In this document: piece after piece, positions 21,060 to 32,879 of the stretch
Layout: every line of letters starts with the position of its first letter
Position numbering within the stretch: position 1 is the stretch's first letter
Assembly: GCF_021462225.1 (NCBI RefSeq)
Contig: NC_061804.1
Coordinates: forward strand, 44,765,975-44,829,974
Source: Girardinichthys multiradiatus
Taxonomy: Eukaryota > Chordata > Actinopteri > Cyprinodontiformes > Goodeidae
Length of the DNA: 64,000 nucleotides
Direction of reading: 5' to 3'
Notes under the pieces: model-generated
What the model saw: the letters and a program-made list of their open reading frames with translations, nothing else
Told to the model about the DNA's origin: nothing
The model's database searches: none
Made by a program: the position numbers and the translations under genes

Positions 21060-22951
21060 CAGCATATAGAAGTTGAATCAGGCTAAGAAACTTCCCCCCT
21101 ATACCAAACGTTTGCAGAGTCTCAAATAAATACAGCCATTCCACCCTGTCAAAGGCCTTCTCGGCATCCAAAGACAGAATGGCAGTGTCTGTACAGCCAG
21201 ATGTATTAAACACTATATTAAGTACTCTTCGAATATTGTGAAAGCCCTGTCTTCCCTGCACAAAGCCATTCTGATCAGAATGAACTATTTCTGGCAAACT
21301 GAGATCAAGCCGTCTAGCCAATACTTTACAAAGGATTTTGAGATCATTATTAAGCAGTGAAATTGGCCTGTAAGATCCACACAGAGTAGGTGTCTTCCCT
21401 GGTTTCAACAATAAAGTAATTACTGCTGTATTAAGAGAAGGAGAAAGGGATCCGCTATCTAAAGATTCACAATACATCCCTAACGGAGGTGGTATTAGTT
21501 TAGTTTTAAAAGTTTTACATATCTCGATGGGAATCCGCTCCGGTCCAGGGGTTTTTCCCCCCTTCATGCTATTTATAGCCGCAGACAATTCTTCGGCCTC
21601 TAGGTCAAGCTCAAGAGCCGCCTGAGAGTCTTTCTTTAGGAGGACAAAGTCTAATGAATCAAGAAATTCCTTTTGTTTTTGAAAAGCTGAAGTCGTATAA
21701 TCCGAACGGTATAAATTTTCCTAGAAGCTTGAGAAAGTCTTATTAATTTCTGTAGTGTCACTAGATAACAAGCCTTCATCTGTTTGTATTGTATTTATTG
21801 CTCTTTCAGTTTCCACCTGTTTAATACGCCATGCCAAGAGTTTATTAGCCTTCTCACCCTGTTCGTAATAGGACTGCTTTAGTTTCATCAAATTTTTAGT
21901 TGCCTTATTTGTAGATAAAACATTGTATTTAGCTCTTAGCTCATTAAGTTCCACAAATAAATGTTGAGAAGGATTTGCAAAGTAGTTTGTTTCGGTATCC
22001 TTTATCTTTTTTTCCAATTGTTCCACCTCCAACCTGTTTATATCTAAAACTTGTCAAGCTTATCATCTGGCCCCTCAAAAAGGCCTTAATAGCCTCCCAC
22101 CGTATAGCGGCTGATGTCTGATTTGTATTAATTTCAAAATAAAAATCAATTTGTGTACCAATGAACTCTATAAATTTTGGATCCCTAAGCCAAAATGACT
22201 GTAGACGCCATCTTGGGGAGTAATTCAAAGATTGAGGCATGTTCAGAATAAATGAAACCACAGCACAATCCGAAATTATAATGCTATCGTACCGGGATTG
22301 CGAGACTGTAGAGACCAAGGAGGCAGAGACTAAATAATAGTCAATTCTGGAAAATGACTGACATGTACAAGAGTAACAGGAAAAAGTTAGTTGGTCAGGG
22401 TGATTCTCTCTCCAGACGTCAAATAGATTAAATTCTTTGATATACTGTAGCAGCTCTTTTCTTGTCTGATTATGGGAAGCATCAATTCCAGTAGTTCTAT
22501 CCATTCCAGGCTGTAGAGCACAATTAAAGTCCCCACCTATGATAAAGTTACCAGGTAAAGTAGCCAAAGAGAGAAGCAGGTGTCTAAAAAAGGACGGATT
22601 ATCTTCATTGGGCCCATATATATTAACCAGATTTAATCGAACTGAGAAAATTTCACCCTGAATAATGAGGTATCTGCCTAATCGATCTTCATCCACATTA
22701 ATAACAAGAAAAGACACAGAGTTGTGTATCAGTGTAATTACTCCACGAGAGTGTGAACTAAAAGAAGCTGAGAATACATGACCAGGCCACCTCCTCCTCA
22801 CCTTGATTACCTCTTCAGGGGTCAAGTGCGACTCCTGGATAAAAACTATTTTAGCTTTTAATTGTTTGATCATACTCATAACCACTTTTAACTTGACAAG
22901 TTTATTTAAACCCCTTACATTCCAAGATGTAAACTGAAGGTCAGAGGACAT
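21060..22951 (-). pseudogene. L1-type ORF2: endonuclease and partial reverse transcriptase
   Basis: The endonuclease is continuous over roughly the first 300 residues: FTSWNVRGLNKLVKLKVVMS, IVFIQESHLTPEE, SRGVITLIHNSV, NLVNIYGPNEDNPSF, FIIGGDFNCALQPGMDRTTG and SRIDYYLVSASLV. These give the expected N, E, D/N and late-domain blocks. The frame breaks near 22050, moves to TETERAINTIQTDEGLL-type sequence, then the RT: GKTPGPERIPIEICKTF, LKPGKTPTLCGSYRPISLLN, QNGFVQGRQGFHNIRRVL and LSLDAEKAFDRVEWLYLF. It ends at LLYAAPQ, before the FADD catalytic box. Confidence 0.87.
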
Positions 22952-23362
22952 GTTGTAATGATAATAAAGTTGTCCGTAGTAAACTTGAAATGACTGAAAA
23001 CTAATGACATAATATAAAAGAAAAAAAGAAAAAGAATAAATGAAATGAAAAATATGTGCCCAGGGACATTATGAACATACCTGAGTGTACATCCCCAACT
23101 GAGATACACCCCTACCTCCCACAGAACACACATCCAAACCATGACGCCTAACTGGTCCACCCATGTCCTAAACGCAGCGAGGAACAGCATGCCCCACCAC
23201 CGCAGTAGAGTCCCGCATGAAATAACATTAACATAAGTAAAACTACGAGTGCATCAATCAAACTGTTATTTTGCACGAATTAAACAGTGTTTAAGTAGAC
23301 TCCCTGTGAGGTCAAAAAAGTAACATTTTGTGACTTAAACATACCAGCCAAATAGACAGGTC

Positions 23363-24285
23363 TCAGATTGTCTCTAAATCCGCGGATCCCAGGGTACCGT
23401 CCTTCAAACCACGCACAAAATCCTTTGCTCCCGCTGCGGTATCAAAGATGTGTTGTCTCCCCTTAATAGTCACCAAGAGTTTCGCCGGATGAATTATCCC
23501 ATATCGCAGAGTCGAGATGGAGAGGGAAGCCAGCTCTTTCTTCACCGAGTCGAAGACTTTCCTCCGTCTGACCTGATCCGCGGAAATGTCGTGGAAAAAC
23601 ATGATTCTCTGGTTGTCATAGAGTATTTCTCCCTTGCTCCTGGCACCCTTCATGGCCCGAAACTTATCCGCGTAATTTAAAAACTTCATTATAACCACTC
23701 TGGGACGCGTACCAGAGCGGCCACTTGCCTCAACATCATTAACACCAGCTCTGCCGATTCTGTGCGCCCTCTCAATCAGTATGGGTCGTGGAAAATGATG
23801 TTCACAAAGCACTTCGGGTATCCGCCTTTCCAGAAAGACACACATATCAGATCCTTCTACCTTCTCTGCGAGACCGACCAGGCAAAGATTCGAGTGGCGG
23901 GCTTGGTTTTCTAAATCGTCCACTTTTGAGACTAGCTCTTCAATCGTCACATTCATGGTGCTGGTGTGAGTTTTCAAAGATGCCACTTTGTCTTGATTAG
24001 TGCTGATTCTGTCCTCCGCTTCAGTAACACGTAGTGACACTGCCTTCAGGTGACCCTGTATTCCCTTAATAGCGTGAACAGGCCGTCAAATCTCAGTGTG
24101 AATTCTTCTTTCAGCTCACTAATGGCGTTAAGAATCGAGCTCGAGCTAGCCGCCGCATCTGAGTCTCCATTGCTAGCATTCGCATCAGCCATTCTCGGGT
24201 CACCTGTAGTTTCTGCTTTAGATGATTTCTGAGTCTTTGCAGCTTGTTTCGGAGGCATTGGGGTTGGTTGTTCTAGATTCCGCAC
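23363..24285 (-). pseudogene. L1-type ORF1 (coiled coil plus RRM-like domain)
   Basis: The N-terminal part (MPPKQAAKTQKSSKAETTGD to TLRFDGLFTLLREY) and the main part (from MSLRVTEAEDRISTNQDKVA) are separated by a frameshift near 24040. The main part has a coiled coil (TMNVTIEELVSKVDDLENQA) and RHSNLCLVGLAEKVEGSD. It continues through RPILIERAHRIG, PRVVIMKFLNYADKFRAM and IMFFHDISADQVRRRKVFDS. That order is typical of the L1 ORF1 RNA-binding chaperone. The single shift is its main lesion. Confidence 0.85.
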
Positions 24286-25472
24286 AAAAAATGTGACAAT
24301 TCCCAGGTTCTACACTGGCTGTTTGATTAATTTATTCTAAGAATTTTCACGGGAGCTCCGACACACGTGTGTTCAGCACAGCGCCATAACCGGAACTGCC
24401 ATTAGCAGCCTTTGATTGGAAGAAAATTTTTTCCTCATAACCTTGTCCTGTCTGACCATTTTTAATTACCTTTGAGTTTAATCTAGCTGAGTATTCCACA
24501 CCTGAAAGACAATTTCTGTAACAACCTTTAAAGAATCTGTTCCATTTTTTATTTCCTCATTATTCTCATTATTTAATTTTTCCTTATTATCACAGGTAAA
24601 CACAGTGGAGGGCGGTAATCTTCTTTCTTCCCTTTCACAAATTGATTCTCTTGTTCACAGTGTTACTTCCTCATTGCGTGGTGCATTAGACAATGTAGCT
24701 AACTTGAAAAAGAAGGTAATTATTCATAGGAGGCTGGCTCCCTGGTTTAATTCAGCGCTGCGTACTTTAAAGCACAATGTTAGAAAAGTGGAGAGAAAAG
24801 GGTGCTCCACACACCTTTATCTGGAAAAATAGTTTACTATTTTTACTATTGCTAAACTTACAGCGTCATAGCTCTGTTGAGCCATCCATTCCCTTAGCTC
24901 TCAGCAGTAATGACTTTATCAGATTCTTTTTAAATAAAATTGATTCTATTAAAAACAAAATCATTGGCTTACTCCCAAAGATGATTACTTCATCCTCAGT
25001 AAGTGAAACAGCATTAGAGTTAACTGTAGAAACTAATCTGTGTTTGGACTGTTTTGATCCTGTGGAGCTACCTGAGTTATCAAAAATATTAGCTTCATCT
25101 AAACATTCAACCTGTACTTTAGACCCAATCCCAACCAAATTATTTAAGGAAGTGTTCCCTCTGATTACCAGCCCCATTTTAGATATGATTAATCTATCCT
25201 TAGTAAATGGATATGTACCACAAGCTTTTAAGGTAGCTGTAATTTAACCTTTACTTAAGAAACCTTTGCTCGACGAAGATGACTTAATAAATAACAAACA
25301 TATATCTAATCTTCCAACACTTATCTAAACTTCTTGAGAAAATAGTTGCTAATCAAGTGTGTGATCTCAGTGCCTTATTTGAAACAGTTGATCACAATAT
25401 TCTCTTGGTAAAGTTAGAATGTGCTATAGGGATTAGGGGAACAGCATTAGGCTGGTTTAAATCTTTTTTGTC

Positions 25473-25653
25473 GGGCACAGCGCTGGTTGGCCTTAGTCCT
25501 TGACATGGTCGTCCTGGGTTCAAGTCCCGGCCCTGGTGACATTTATCGCGTGTCTTTCTCTCTCTCTCCGTCCCTGTCCCCATTTCCTGTCTATCTACTG
25601 TCAAAAAATATGGGGAAAAATAAAGGCCACTAGTGCCGCAAAAAAAAAAAAAA
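25473..25653 (+). mobile_element. tRNA-derived SINE inserted in LINE copy B
   Basis: It has a polymerase III B box (GGGTTCAAGTCCCGG at about 25518) in a tRNA-like head, a TCTCTCTCTC-containing body and an A-rich tail (25640-25653). The LINE target TTTAAATCTT..TTTGT is present on both sides in diverged form, consistent with a target duplication of about 14 bases. It is not a functional tRNA gene: there is no cloverleaf 3' half. Confidence 0.8.
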
Positions 25654-25789
25654 TCTAACAATAATAAATCTTACTTGTTTGACCAAAGGGTTCAGTGCTT
25701 GGGCCAATCTTTACTATATATGTTTCCGATAGGTAATATTATCAGGCAGCAAGATACATTTCCACTTTTATGCTGTTGATACTTTTATC

Positions 25790-26390
25790 TTTTATCTGTT
25801 TCTGTCTCTTTCCATCTTTCAATCTTCATCTATTTCCCTATCTGTCTGTATGTCTGTCTATAGCCAGGGGCTATTTAACCTCTGGCAACAAAGTCAAGTC
25901 AAAACCTTGTATTTAGTAGTGACTGGACTTTTGCTGCATATCAGGGGTAGGGCATGAAACACTTTGGCTATTTTGTGTACCTTTGCCATTTGTATCAAGA
26001 GAAGGAGAGTTGTCCCTGCTGCTGCTCGCATGAGAGGAAGTGCTGCCATCAAAACAAAATCCTTGTCGGCTTTAAAGGTTTTAGCAGGATGTTTTTCTGT
26101 GCGCTCTCTGTCAGCTGTCGGGAGTGTGTGTTCACCTCAGCGTCGGTGACACAGAGTATAAGTGTGTTTTTGTCCAGCTTTTGTCAAGTCTGGCCATTGA
26201 AAGTAGAGTAGCGATGACAGAGGGACTGAAATCACTCACGATGTGATCTAATAAAGTCAACATTACAATATTAACTATGATGTACTATTACAACATCCTG
26301 TTATCCTCTTGGGGGGGTGGGCGGTCTTCTTGGTGGGGCAGGGCATCCCCCTTGGTTAGTGGTAGGGGAAACGATGGGACCATTGAAATG
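25790..26390. other. unidentified insert within LINE copy B
   Basis: Relative to LINE copy A this stretch is extra and replaces part of the RT. It begins with a TCTGTCTGTATG-rich pyrimidine segment and ends with a G-rich run (GGGGGGGTGGG at about 26311). Open frames near 25960-26210 show no recognised domain. No terminal repeats are seen. Confidence 0.5.
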
Positions 26391-27454
26391 TTTTACTATC
26401 AGGATGTCCACAAAATGCAGTTAAAAGCCTTCAGCTGATCCAAAATGCTGCAGCGAGAGTTCTAATGAAAATTAAAAAGATAGATAATATTTCTCCTATT
26501 TTAGCTTCCCTTCATTGGCTCCCTGTTAAATCAAGAATATAATTTAAAATTCTTCTTCTCACATATAAAGCCCTTAATAATCAAGCTGTCATACATCAGA
26601 GAACTGGTTGTTCCAAATGTTCCACACAGGGCACTTTGCTCTCAGATCGCAAGGTTTACCAGTGGTTCCTAGAGTTACTAAAAGCAGAATGGGAGGCAGA
26701 TATTTTCGTTATCAGGCTCTTCTTCTGTGGAACCAACTACCAGTTTTAGTCTGTGAAGAAGACTCCCTGTCTACTTTTAAGACCAGGTTTAAAACTTTTG
26801 TTTTTGATAAAGCTTATAGTTAGAGTGACTTAAGTTATCCTGAGCTATCTCTGTAGTTATACTGCTATTGCTTTAGGATGCTGGAGGACATCATTACCAC
26901 TTTCCCTCACTCTGCTATGTTCTCCTACTACTCTCCCATTTTGCGTCATTTGCTATTGTTTTAACTTTTAACTTTGTTTTCTGTCTGTTTTTTCCCTAGA
27001 AGCTACACCTAGCATGGGTCTGTGTTTAGTTGTGACACCTTCCTGGAGGAGGTCTTTCAGTGTCTTCAGTTGCTGCAAAGTCAACGAGAGAATGCAAGCA
27101 ATTGTCCATAATTGTTACATGCTCATTCAGGGAGAATGTTACAAATCAATGACTTGATGCAATCTGCTGGGTTTCCTTTGATAGAAAACTTTTTAACCAA
27201 ATTGAAAATAAACAGACTTTGACTGCCTTGTTTAAAAACTAGGATCAATTGGATTGTATGTGCTTGACTTGGAATCTGTATGATTTGATTTAACTGACTT
27301 TGTTTCAAGTGCCTTGAGGTGTGTTGTGAATTGGCGCTATTTAAATAAACTGAACTGAATTATTTAATGTGTTTCACATAGTGAACTGAGTTACTTGAGA
27401 TGTGAACTTTTCATCAATATTTTATTTATTGAATATATGTATATAGGAAAATGC

Positions 27455-27985
27455 TTTGTCTGGCGCAAACCCAACACTAAGAACACAACATCCCCCTAAG
27501 ACCATCTCCACACTGAAGCACTATGGTGACATAATCATGCTGTGGGGATATTTATCAGCAGCAGAAACTGGGAAACTGGTTGAAGAAAAATGGATGGTGC
27601 TAAATACAGGGATATTCTTGAGCAAAACCTGTCAGTCTGTCTGTGATTTGAGACTAGAACAGAGGTTCACCTTCCAGTAGGATAATGACCCAAAGCATAC
27701 TGCCAAAGCAACACTCCAGTGGTTTAAGGGGAAACATTTAAACATGTCAGAAGGGTCTAATCACAGTCCAGACTACAATCGAATTGAGAATCTGTAGTTA
27801 GAACTGAGGATTGCTGTTCACAAGCGAAAACCATCCAACATGAAGCCGGAGCAGTTTTGCCTTTAGGAATGGGCAAAAATCCCAGTGGCACGATGTGGCA
27901 AGCTCAAACACAGGACACTGTAAGCCCTTCAAGATGACGCATCACCCAGTCTGACTAAGAATTCAGTCCCTCAATAAAATTTTAA
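27455..27985 (+). mobile_element. decayed Tc1-like transposase remnant
   Basis: Plus-strand frames read IIMLWGYLSAAETGKLVEE, [31 protein letters not shown] (second Asp block) and SPDYNRIEN (Glu block, with SPDLNPIE as the usual form). The downstream WAKIPVARCGKL is the usual C-terminal block. The N-terminal domain and the ends are missing. This is a third Tc1-like family, distinct from the two intact-ended families in the window. Confidence 0.7.
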
Positions 27986-27989
27986 CTAT

Positions 27990-29150
27990 TGCAATACTAT
28001 CCTTAAATTCCAACAATATGCTCGAAACGAGAAATTACGACCCTTAGGTCTAAAAGCACTAAGCTGACAGAATTCTCTGAGTGAGTACATTACAAAATGA
28101 TGTGCTTCAAAATCAGATTGAAAAACATCAATGATACCACAATGATCTAAACAGAAAATTTCACTCGTTTCAATATTGCCAAGAGACAGTTATATAGTTA
28201 GATAAGACTAAATCAACGTTGGTAAGTAGGTCCTTTCACTTTCTGAGCTACATTAAAAGAGTTGATAATATTTGTGAAATCCTTAGGCAGACATGTATTA
28301 AGACATCATATATACATGTTAAAATCCTTTATTCATAAGACACAGTAATACCCCAGCCGAATTCCTGCGAGAAATTCTGAGAAGTCATGATTAAATTCCT
28401 TTGTGTAGTTCGATAAAAGTACAAACTGTTTTTTTAAAACAGCAGCCACCCCTCTGCCCCAGCTTGTTAAGCAAGGTGAGGTTAAGGAATAACAATCAGG
28501 AGGTGCAAGTTAAGAGAAAGAGCTAAACTTGCCCACATTCAGCCAAGCGTCATGAGGTAAAAAATTCATTTGGGATAAAAGTTTTGTTTGTAGGAGATTT
28601 ACCATTTACTAGACCCACTCTGGTTAACATTGTGCCTCTCGTAGTTTAGGACGCACAACCCAGCAGCTTTAGATTCCTTATGTCTACCCCATCTCTAAAA
28701 AGACAAAGCAGGCAATGCACAGGTGGCTGTTCAAGCAGACATGGAACCAGCAGTTGAATCCATCAGTAGGTAGGTTCCAATGCAGTCATGCTCATTAAGT
28801 AATCCATCAAGATCAGTTTCTATATTTCCTCGCAGGAGGTTTCTGAACTTTATCCATACACCACGCTGTTTTCCCTGTCTCCTGTGCCACCTCTTGCAGG
28901 GATGCGTGCAAGGCAGCCGGCAAAAGTAAATTAAGGTATGGTCGCTTACACAAGAAGAATATAAAATCCCTGACATCATAAAACCAATCACAATTATTCT
29001 ACAAGAGTGGAGGGATATTTATAAGAAGTTGGAGATTGCACACTAGCAGAGTAGACATGTTGTGAATGAAAACAATGCAGCAACAATCAGGACTGGTAAC
29101 AGCCAATGGTCAGTCACACACACTGGAGCCATCTTTTATAAATCTCAAAA
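27990..29150. other. intron sequence, possibly decayed LINE
   Basis: No intact feature. On the minus strand near 28990-28740 a frame includes RRHRRQGK-like basic sequence followed by VWIKFRNLLRGNIETDLDGL. That is faintly like the stretch before the endonuclease in some LINE ORF2 proteins. The resemblance is too weak for a firm call. The rest shows nothing. Confidence 0.3.
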
Positions 29151-29450
29151 TAATGGTGAAACTGAACATACACAAGGCTCTAGAAGGGAGTTCCAGAGCC
29201 TTCGGGCCACCGCCTGAAAAGCCTGATCTCCACGGGTCTTGAAATGAGTCTGGGAAACTATCAGCAGCATCTAGCTAGATGATCTAAGAGGCCTGGAAGA
29301 AGACAAAGGCTCCAATAAGTCTGCAATATATTTAAGGGCTTGGCTATGGACCCTTCTAAATGTTGAAACCAACAGGGAGCCAGTACAATGAGGCAGGAAC
29401 TGGGGTTATGTATTCTCTCTTGTTAGCCCCCATTAAAGAGAGATTCAAGT
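29150..29450 (-). mobile_element. L2-type LINE fragment (ORF2 C-terminus)
   Basis: The minus strand encodes a degraded SLLVSTFRRVHSQALKYIAD stretch, LLEPLSSSRPLRSSS, then FKTRGDQAFQAVARRLWNSL. These match the LxP..PSRPLRS and GxxAFxxxAPRLWNSLP blocks at the end of L2-type ORF2 proteins. Both ends are eroded. Confidence 0.65.
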
Positions 29451-29759
29451 GGCTCGCATACATGAATACGGAGGCATGTCAAGCCCCTAAAGACAGTAGG
29501 TCATAAAATCAATTAATTGCTAAAAACTGGAATTAAACTTTACCATCAACCATCTGAATTTGCTGAATTTGCTGCATTGTGGGTATGACCACAGCAATAA
29601 CATAAGAGTGGAGAAAGCTTCCAAAACAAAACTATCATCAACCACTTTCTTGCTGTTTTATTTTTTCTACCCCTTTTATTCCTTTCAAATTTATTACCAC
29701 TCAAGTATATTTCAAACATGTTTTTTTTTTCCTTAAAAATATCTTTTTTTCAAATTATT

Positions 29760-30480
29760 TTACTGTCCTTTTATTTCTTAAGTACTGATATATTTCCCCC
29801 TCTAATATACTTCTGTTGTATTTTTTACCCAACGGATTTCCCTGAGCCCATTTATTTTCATCTTTCTTTTTTACATTACTTGGTCGCTGTAGTGTCCTTT
29901 CCTCCTCAACATGAGGAAAAAATGTAAATGCGAACGGGGCGGGACTGAGACAGAGGGGGCAGTCTTCTCTCCTATTGACTGCGGTTAAGCCTCTAGGAAG
30001 TAGCTGCCAGGTTCTGAAGAGGAACTAGCAAAAACAGCTAACTCAACTTCTGTCATTTTGCTAAAGAAGTCCGGAGCTTTGTGGATTTGGTGGTAGATAG
30101 CGCTGTTAGTTGGGATTGTTTACTGTATCCTGTTGACTCTAACTTAGAGAGTACTGCAGTTTGCCGAAGTAGTAAGAGTAAGTCACATTTTCGGACGCAC
30201 TTTCAAAATAAAAGCGTCACTCAATGACGGACTTTTCACAAACTAGGGGAAACATACTACAAGAGCTTTAACGTTAAATTAGAATCTTTAAACATTTACA
30301 ATGATACTTTATGAATAATATTAAGATATACATTTTTCAAAAATAAATCCTAGACAATATGGCCAATATTATTCAACATATTAACCTTTTTAAATTAAAA
30401 TGTCATTCAAGGATGATTTCTGTCCTGATTAAGAGTTCAGTTTCTATAAATGTCACTATGTTTTATTTATATTTCATGTG
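29760..30480 (+). repeat. unclassified dispersed repeat, copy 1 (partner at 44800-45430)
   Basis: 29790-30120 matches 44810-45140 in the same orientation (shared words: CCCTGAGCCCATTTATTT, AACTTCTGTCATT, TGTGGATTTGGT). 30295-30470 matches 45240-45430 in the opposite orientation (shared words: TATACATTTTTCAAAAATAA, TCCTGATTAAGAGTTCAGTT). The two copies therefore differ by an internal inversion. No coding capacity is recognised. Confidence 0.72.
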
Positions 30481-30649
30481 GCATTTTTAAATTAAAGCCT
30501 CATAAACATGGGAAACTTACCTACATCAGCATCTTATGTGGGATTCCAGAATTAAAGCAATACTAATAGGGCAATATCTCCTAATCTTTTAGTGTATTCA
30601 TAACACCATTAAAATAATTTAATGTTAATTTTGCATTTAATGCTGTGCT

Positions 30650-30770
30650 AATTTATATTTCTAGCTACCTTTTGGCCCAGTAATTATTGTATTGAGTCAT
30701 TTATTTATTTCTGTATTTATTCTTAATTATGACAGGATCGGTCTTCCATTGATTGAAGTGATTCACACAA
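30650..30770 (+). repeat. short dispersed AT-rich repeat (partner at 52440-52560)
   Basis: It shares ATTTATTCTTAATTATGACA and a following TTCTCCAT/TTCTTCCAT-like stretch with 52480-52520, same orientation, and a looser TTTGCATTTAAT match upstream. It is probably part of the same larger repeat family as 29760-30480. The stretch from 30770 to 31123 shows nothing recognised. Confidence 0.55.
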
Positions 30771-31123
30771 ACTAGTACTGTCTTCGGCAATGTGACTGGA
30801 ACATTGCCCTCAAAAAAAAAGAATTAAACCACAAATCTGTCATCCGATAGCGGGAGACGGGGGTCTTTGCAGCCTAAAACAGAACATCTGCCTTTGAGGG
30901 TAGCTGTTGTAAAGCGCGTGTAAGGTAAAACCACCTGACAAGACGTGATCCTGTACTGAAAATCAAGTGGCTGGAGCTCCGCTTAAGTTGCTAGTCAGGG
31001 GCAGGACTCAAGTAAAATTTTCTAGAAAAAATAAGACATTCATTTATAACCAAAAAACAGCTGAATGTTTTGGGGTTTTTTTGCGTTTGGACTGTAGAAG
31101 CATTAAAGACCCCAATGGAAATA

Positions 31124-32730
31124 CAGGTCCTTCTCAAAATATTAGCATATGGTGATAAAGTTCATTATTTTCCATAATGTCATGATGAAAATTTAACATT
31201 CATATATTTTAGATTCATTGCACACTAACTGAAATATTTCAGGTCTTTTATTGTCTTAATACGGATGATTTTGGCATACAGCTCATGAAAACACAAAATT
31301 CCTATCTCACAAAATTAGCATATTTCATCCGACCAATAAAAGAAAAGTGTTTTTAATACAAAAAACGTCAACCTTCAAATAATCATGTACAGTTATGCAC
31401 TCAATGCTTGGTCGGGAATCCTTTTGCAGAAATGACTGCTTCAATGCGGCGTGGCATGGAGGCAATCAGCCTGTGGCACTGCTGAGGTCTTATGGAGGCC
31501 CAGGATGCTTCGATAGTGGCCTTTAGCTCATCCAGAGTGTTGGGTCTTGAGTCTCTCAACGTTCTCTTCACAATATCCCACAGATTCTCTATGGAGTTCA
31601 GGTCAGGAGAGTTGGCAGGCCAATTGAGCACAGTGATACCATGGTCAGTAAACCATTTACCAGTGGTTTTGGCACTGTGAGCAGGTGCCAAGTCGTGCTG
31701 AAAAATGAAATCTTCATCTCCATAAAGCTTTTAAGCAGATGAAAGCATGAAGTGCTCCAAAATCTCCTGATAGCTAGCTGCATTGACCCTGCCCTTGATA
31801 AAACACAGTGGACCAACACCAGCAGCTGACACGGCACCCCAGACCATCACTGACTGTGGGTACTTGACACTGGATTTCTGGCATTTTGGCATTTCCTTCT
31901 CCCCAGTCTTCCTCCAGACTCTGGCACCTTGATTTCCGAATGACATGCAAAATTTGCTTTCATCCGAAAAAAGTACTTTGGACTGAGCAACAGTCCAGTG
32001 CTGCTTCTCTGTAACCCAGGTCAGGCGCTTCTGCCGCTGTTTCTGGTTCAAAAGTGGCTTGACCTGGGGAATGCGGCACCTGTAGCCCATTTCCTGCACA
32101 CGCCTGTGCACGGTGGCTCTGGATGTTTCTACTCCAGACTCAGTCCACTGCTTCCGCAGGTCCCCCAAGGTCTGGAATCGGCCCTTCTCCACAATCTTCC
32201 TCAGGGTCCGGTCACTTCTTCTCATTGTGCAGCGTTTTCTGCCACACTTTTTCCTTCCCACAGACTTCCCACTGAGGTGCCTTGATGCAGCACTCTGGGA
32301 ACAGCATATTCGTTCAGAAATTTCTTTCTGTGTCTTACCCTCTTGCTTGAGGGTGTCAATAGTGGCCTTCTGGACAGCAGTCAGGTCGGCAGTCTTACCC
32401 ATGATTGGGGTTTTGAGTGATGAACCAGGCTGGGAGTTTTAAAGGCCTCAGGAATCTTTTGCAGGTGTTTAGAGTTAACTCGTTGATTCAGATGATTAGG
32501 TTCATAGCTCGTTTAGAGACCCTTTTAATGATATGCTAATTTTGTGAGATAGGAATTTTGGGTTTTCATGAGCTGTATGCCAAAATCATCCATATTAAGA
32601 CAATCAAAGACCTGAAATATTTCAGTTAGTGTGCAATGAATCTAAAATATATGAATGTTAAATTTTCATCATGACATTATGGAAAATAATGAACTTTATC
32701 ACAATATGCTAATATTTTGAGAAGGACCTG
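31124..32730 (-). mobile_element. Tc1-like element, family 1, long sublineage, complete ends
   Basis: A 1607-bp element flanked by TA (31122-31123 and 32731-32732), with the same 200-bp inverted repeats as the element at 437-2039 and near-identity to it throughout. Both have ATGGTGATAAAG where other copies have ATTGTGATAAAG, and both carry the same stop codon and Trp deletion. The flanking sequences are unrelated, so this is an independent insertion from the same source. Confidence 0.96.
31401..32402 (-). pseudogene. Tc1-like transposase, inactivated (same nonsense codon as 714-1712)
   Basis: It begins MGKTADLTAVQKATIDTLKQ and retains the 14-residue VKPLLNQKQRQKRL linker. It stops at LSSA (TAA for GAA), then stays in frame to PTKH. 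It differs from the copy at 714-1712 by few changes (ICCSQSAASRH here, IGCSQSAVSRH there). The catalytic blocks LFSDESKF, HDLAPAHSAK and SPDLNSIENLW are present but split by the stop. Confidence 0.94.
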
Positions 32731-32879
32731 TATAAAAACAATCAAAAAGTGAATTTTGCATAATACAAAACCGGTTAAGAACAGCATTTTGGAACATTAT
32801 TTCAGGTTAACATAATAAAAGGACTAGTTTTTCATGACTTTATGTTTTTCAGTTGCATTTTCCCTTCAATGAACTCAGT

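Larger units (their letters stand above)
21051..24410 (-). mobile_element. L1-type LINE (minus strand), 3'-truncated, decayed
   Basis: Reading from 24410 leftwards: a short leader, ORF1 (24285-23363), a spacer of about 400 bases, and ORF2 with an endonuclease (22951-22030) and part of a reverse transcriptase (22032-21060). The RT ends in mid-domain at the junction with the plus-strand L1 fragment. The 3' half of the RT, any zinc knuckle and the 3' UTR are missing. The family differs from the L1 fragment at 18850-21050. Confidence 0.85.
24424..27360 (+). mobile_element. L2-type LINE, copy B, 5'-truncated
   Basis: It starts abruptly in the C-terminal endonuclease region (CCTCATAACCTTGTCCTGTC), the equivalent of about 5993 in copy A, as expected for 5' truncation. 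The RT start reads [20 protein letters not shown] and [25 protein letters not shown] interrupts it at 25473-25653 and an unidentified segment replaces the RT centre at about 25790-26390. The C-terminal part resumes with LQLIQNAAARVLMKIKK-type sequence and GGRYFRYQALLLWNQLPV. The 3' end near 27360 reads GGCGCTATTTAAATAAACTG. Confidence 0.87.

Noticed and set aside
26608..26823. A separate small gene encoding GGRYFRYQALLLWNQLPV
   Set aside because: It is the C-terminal end of LINE copy B ORF2, colinear with 8050-8230 in copy A.
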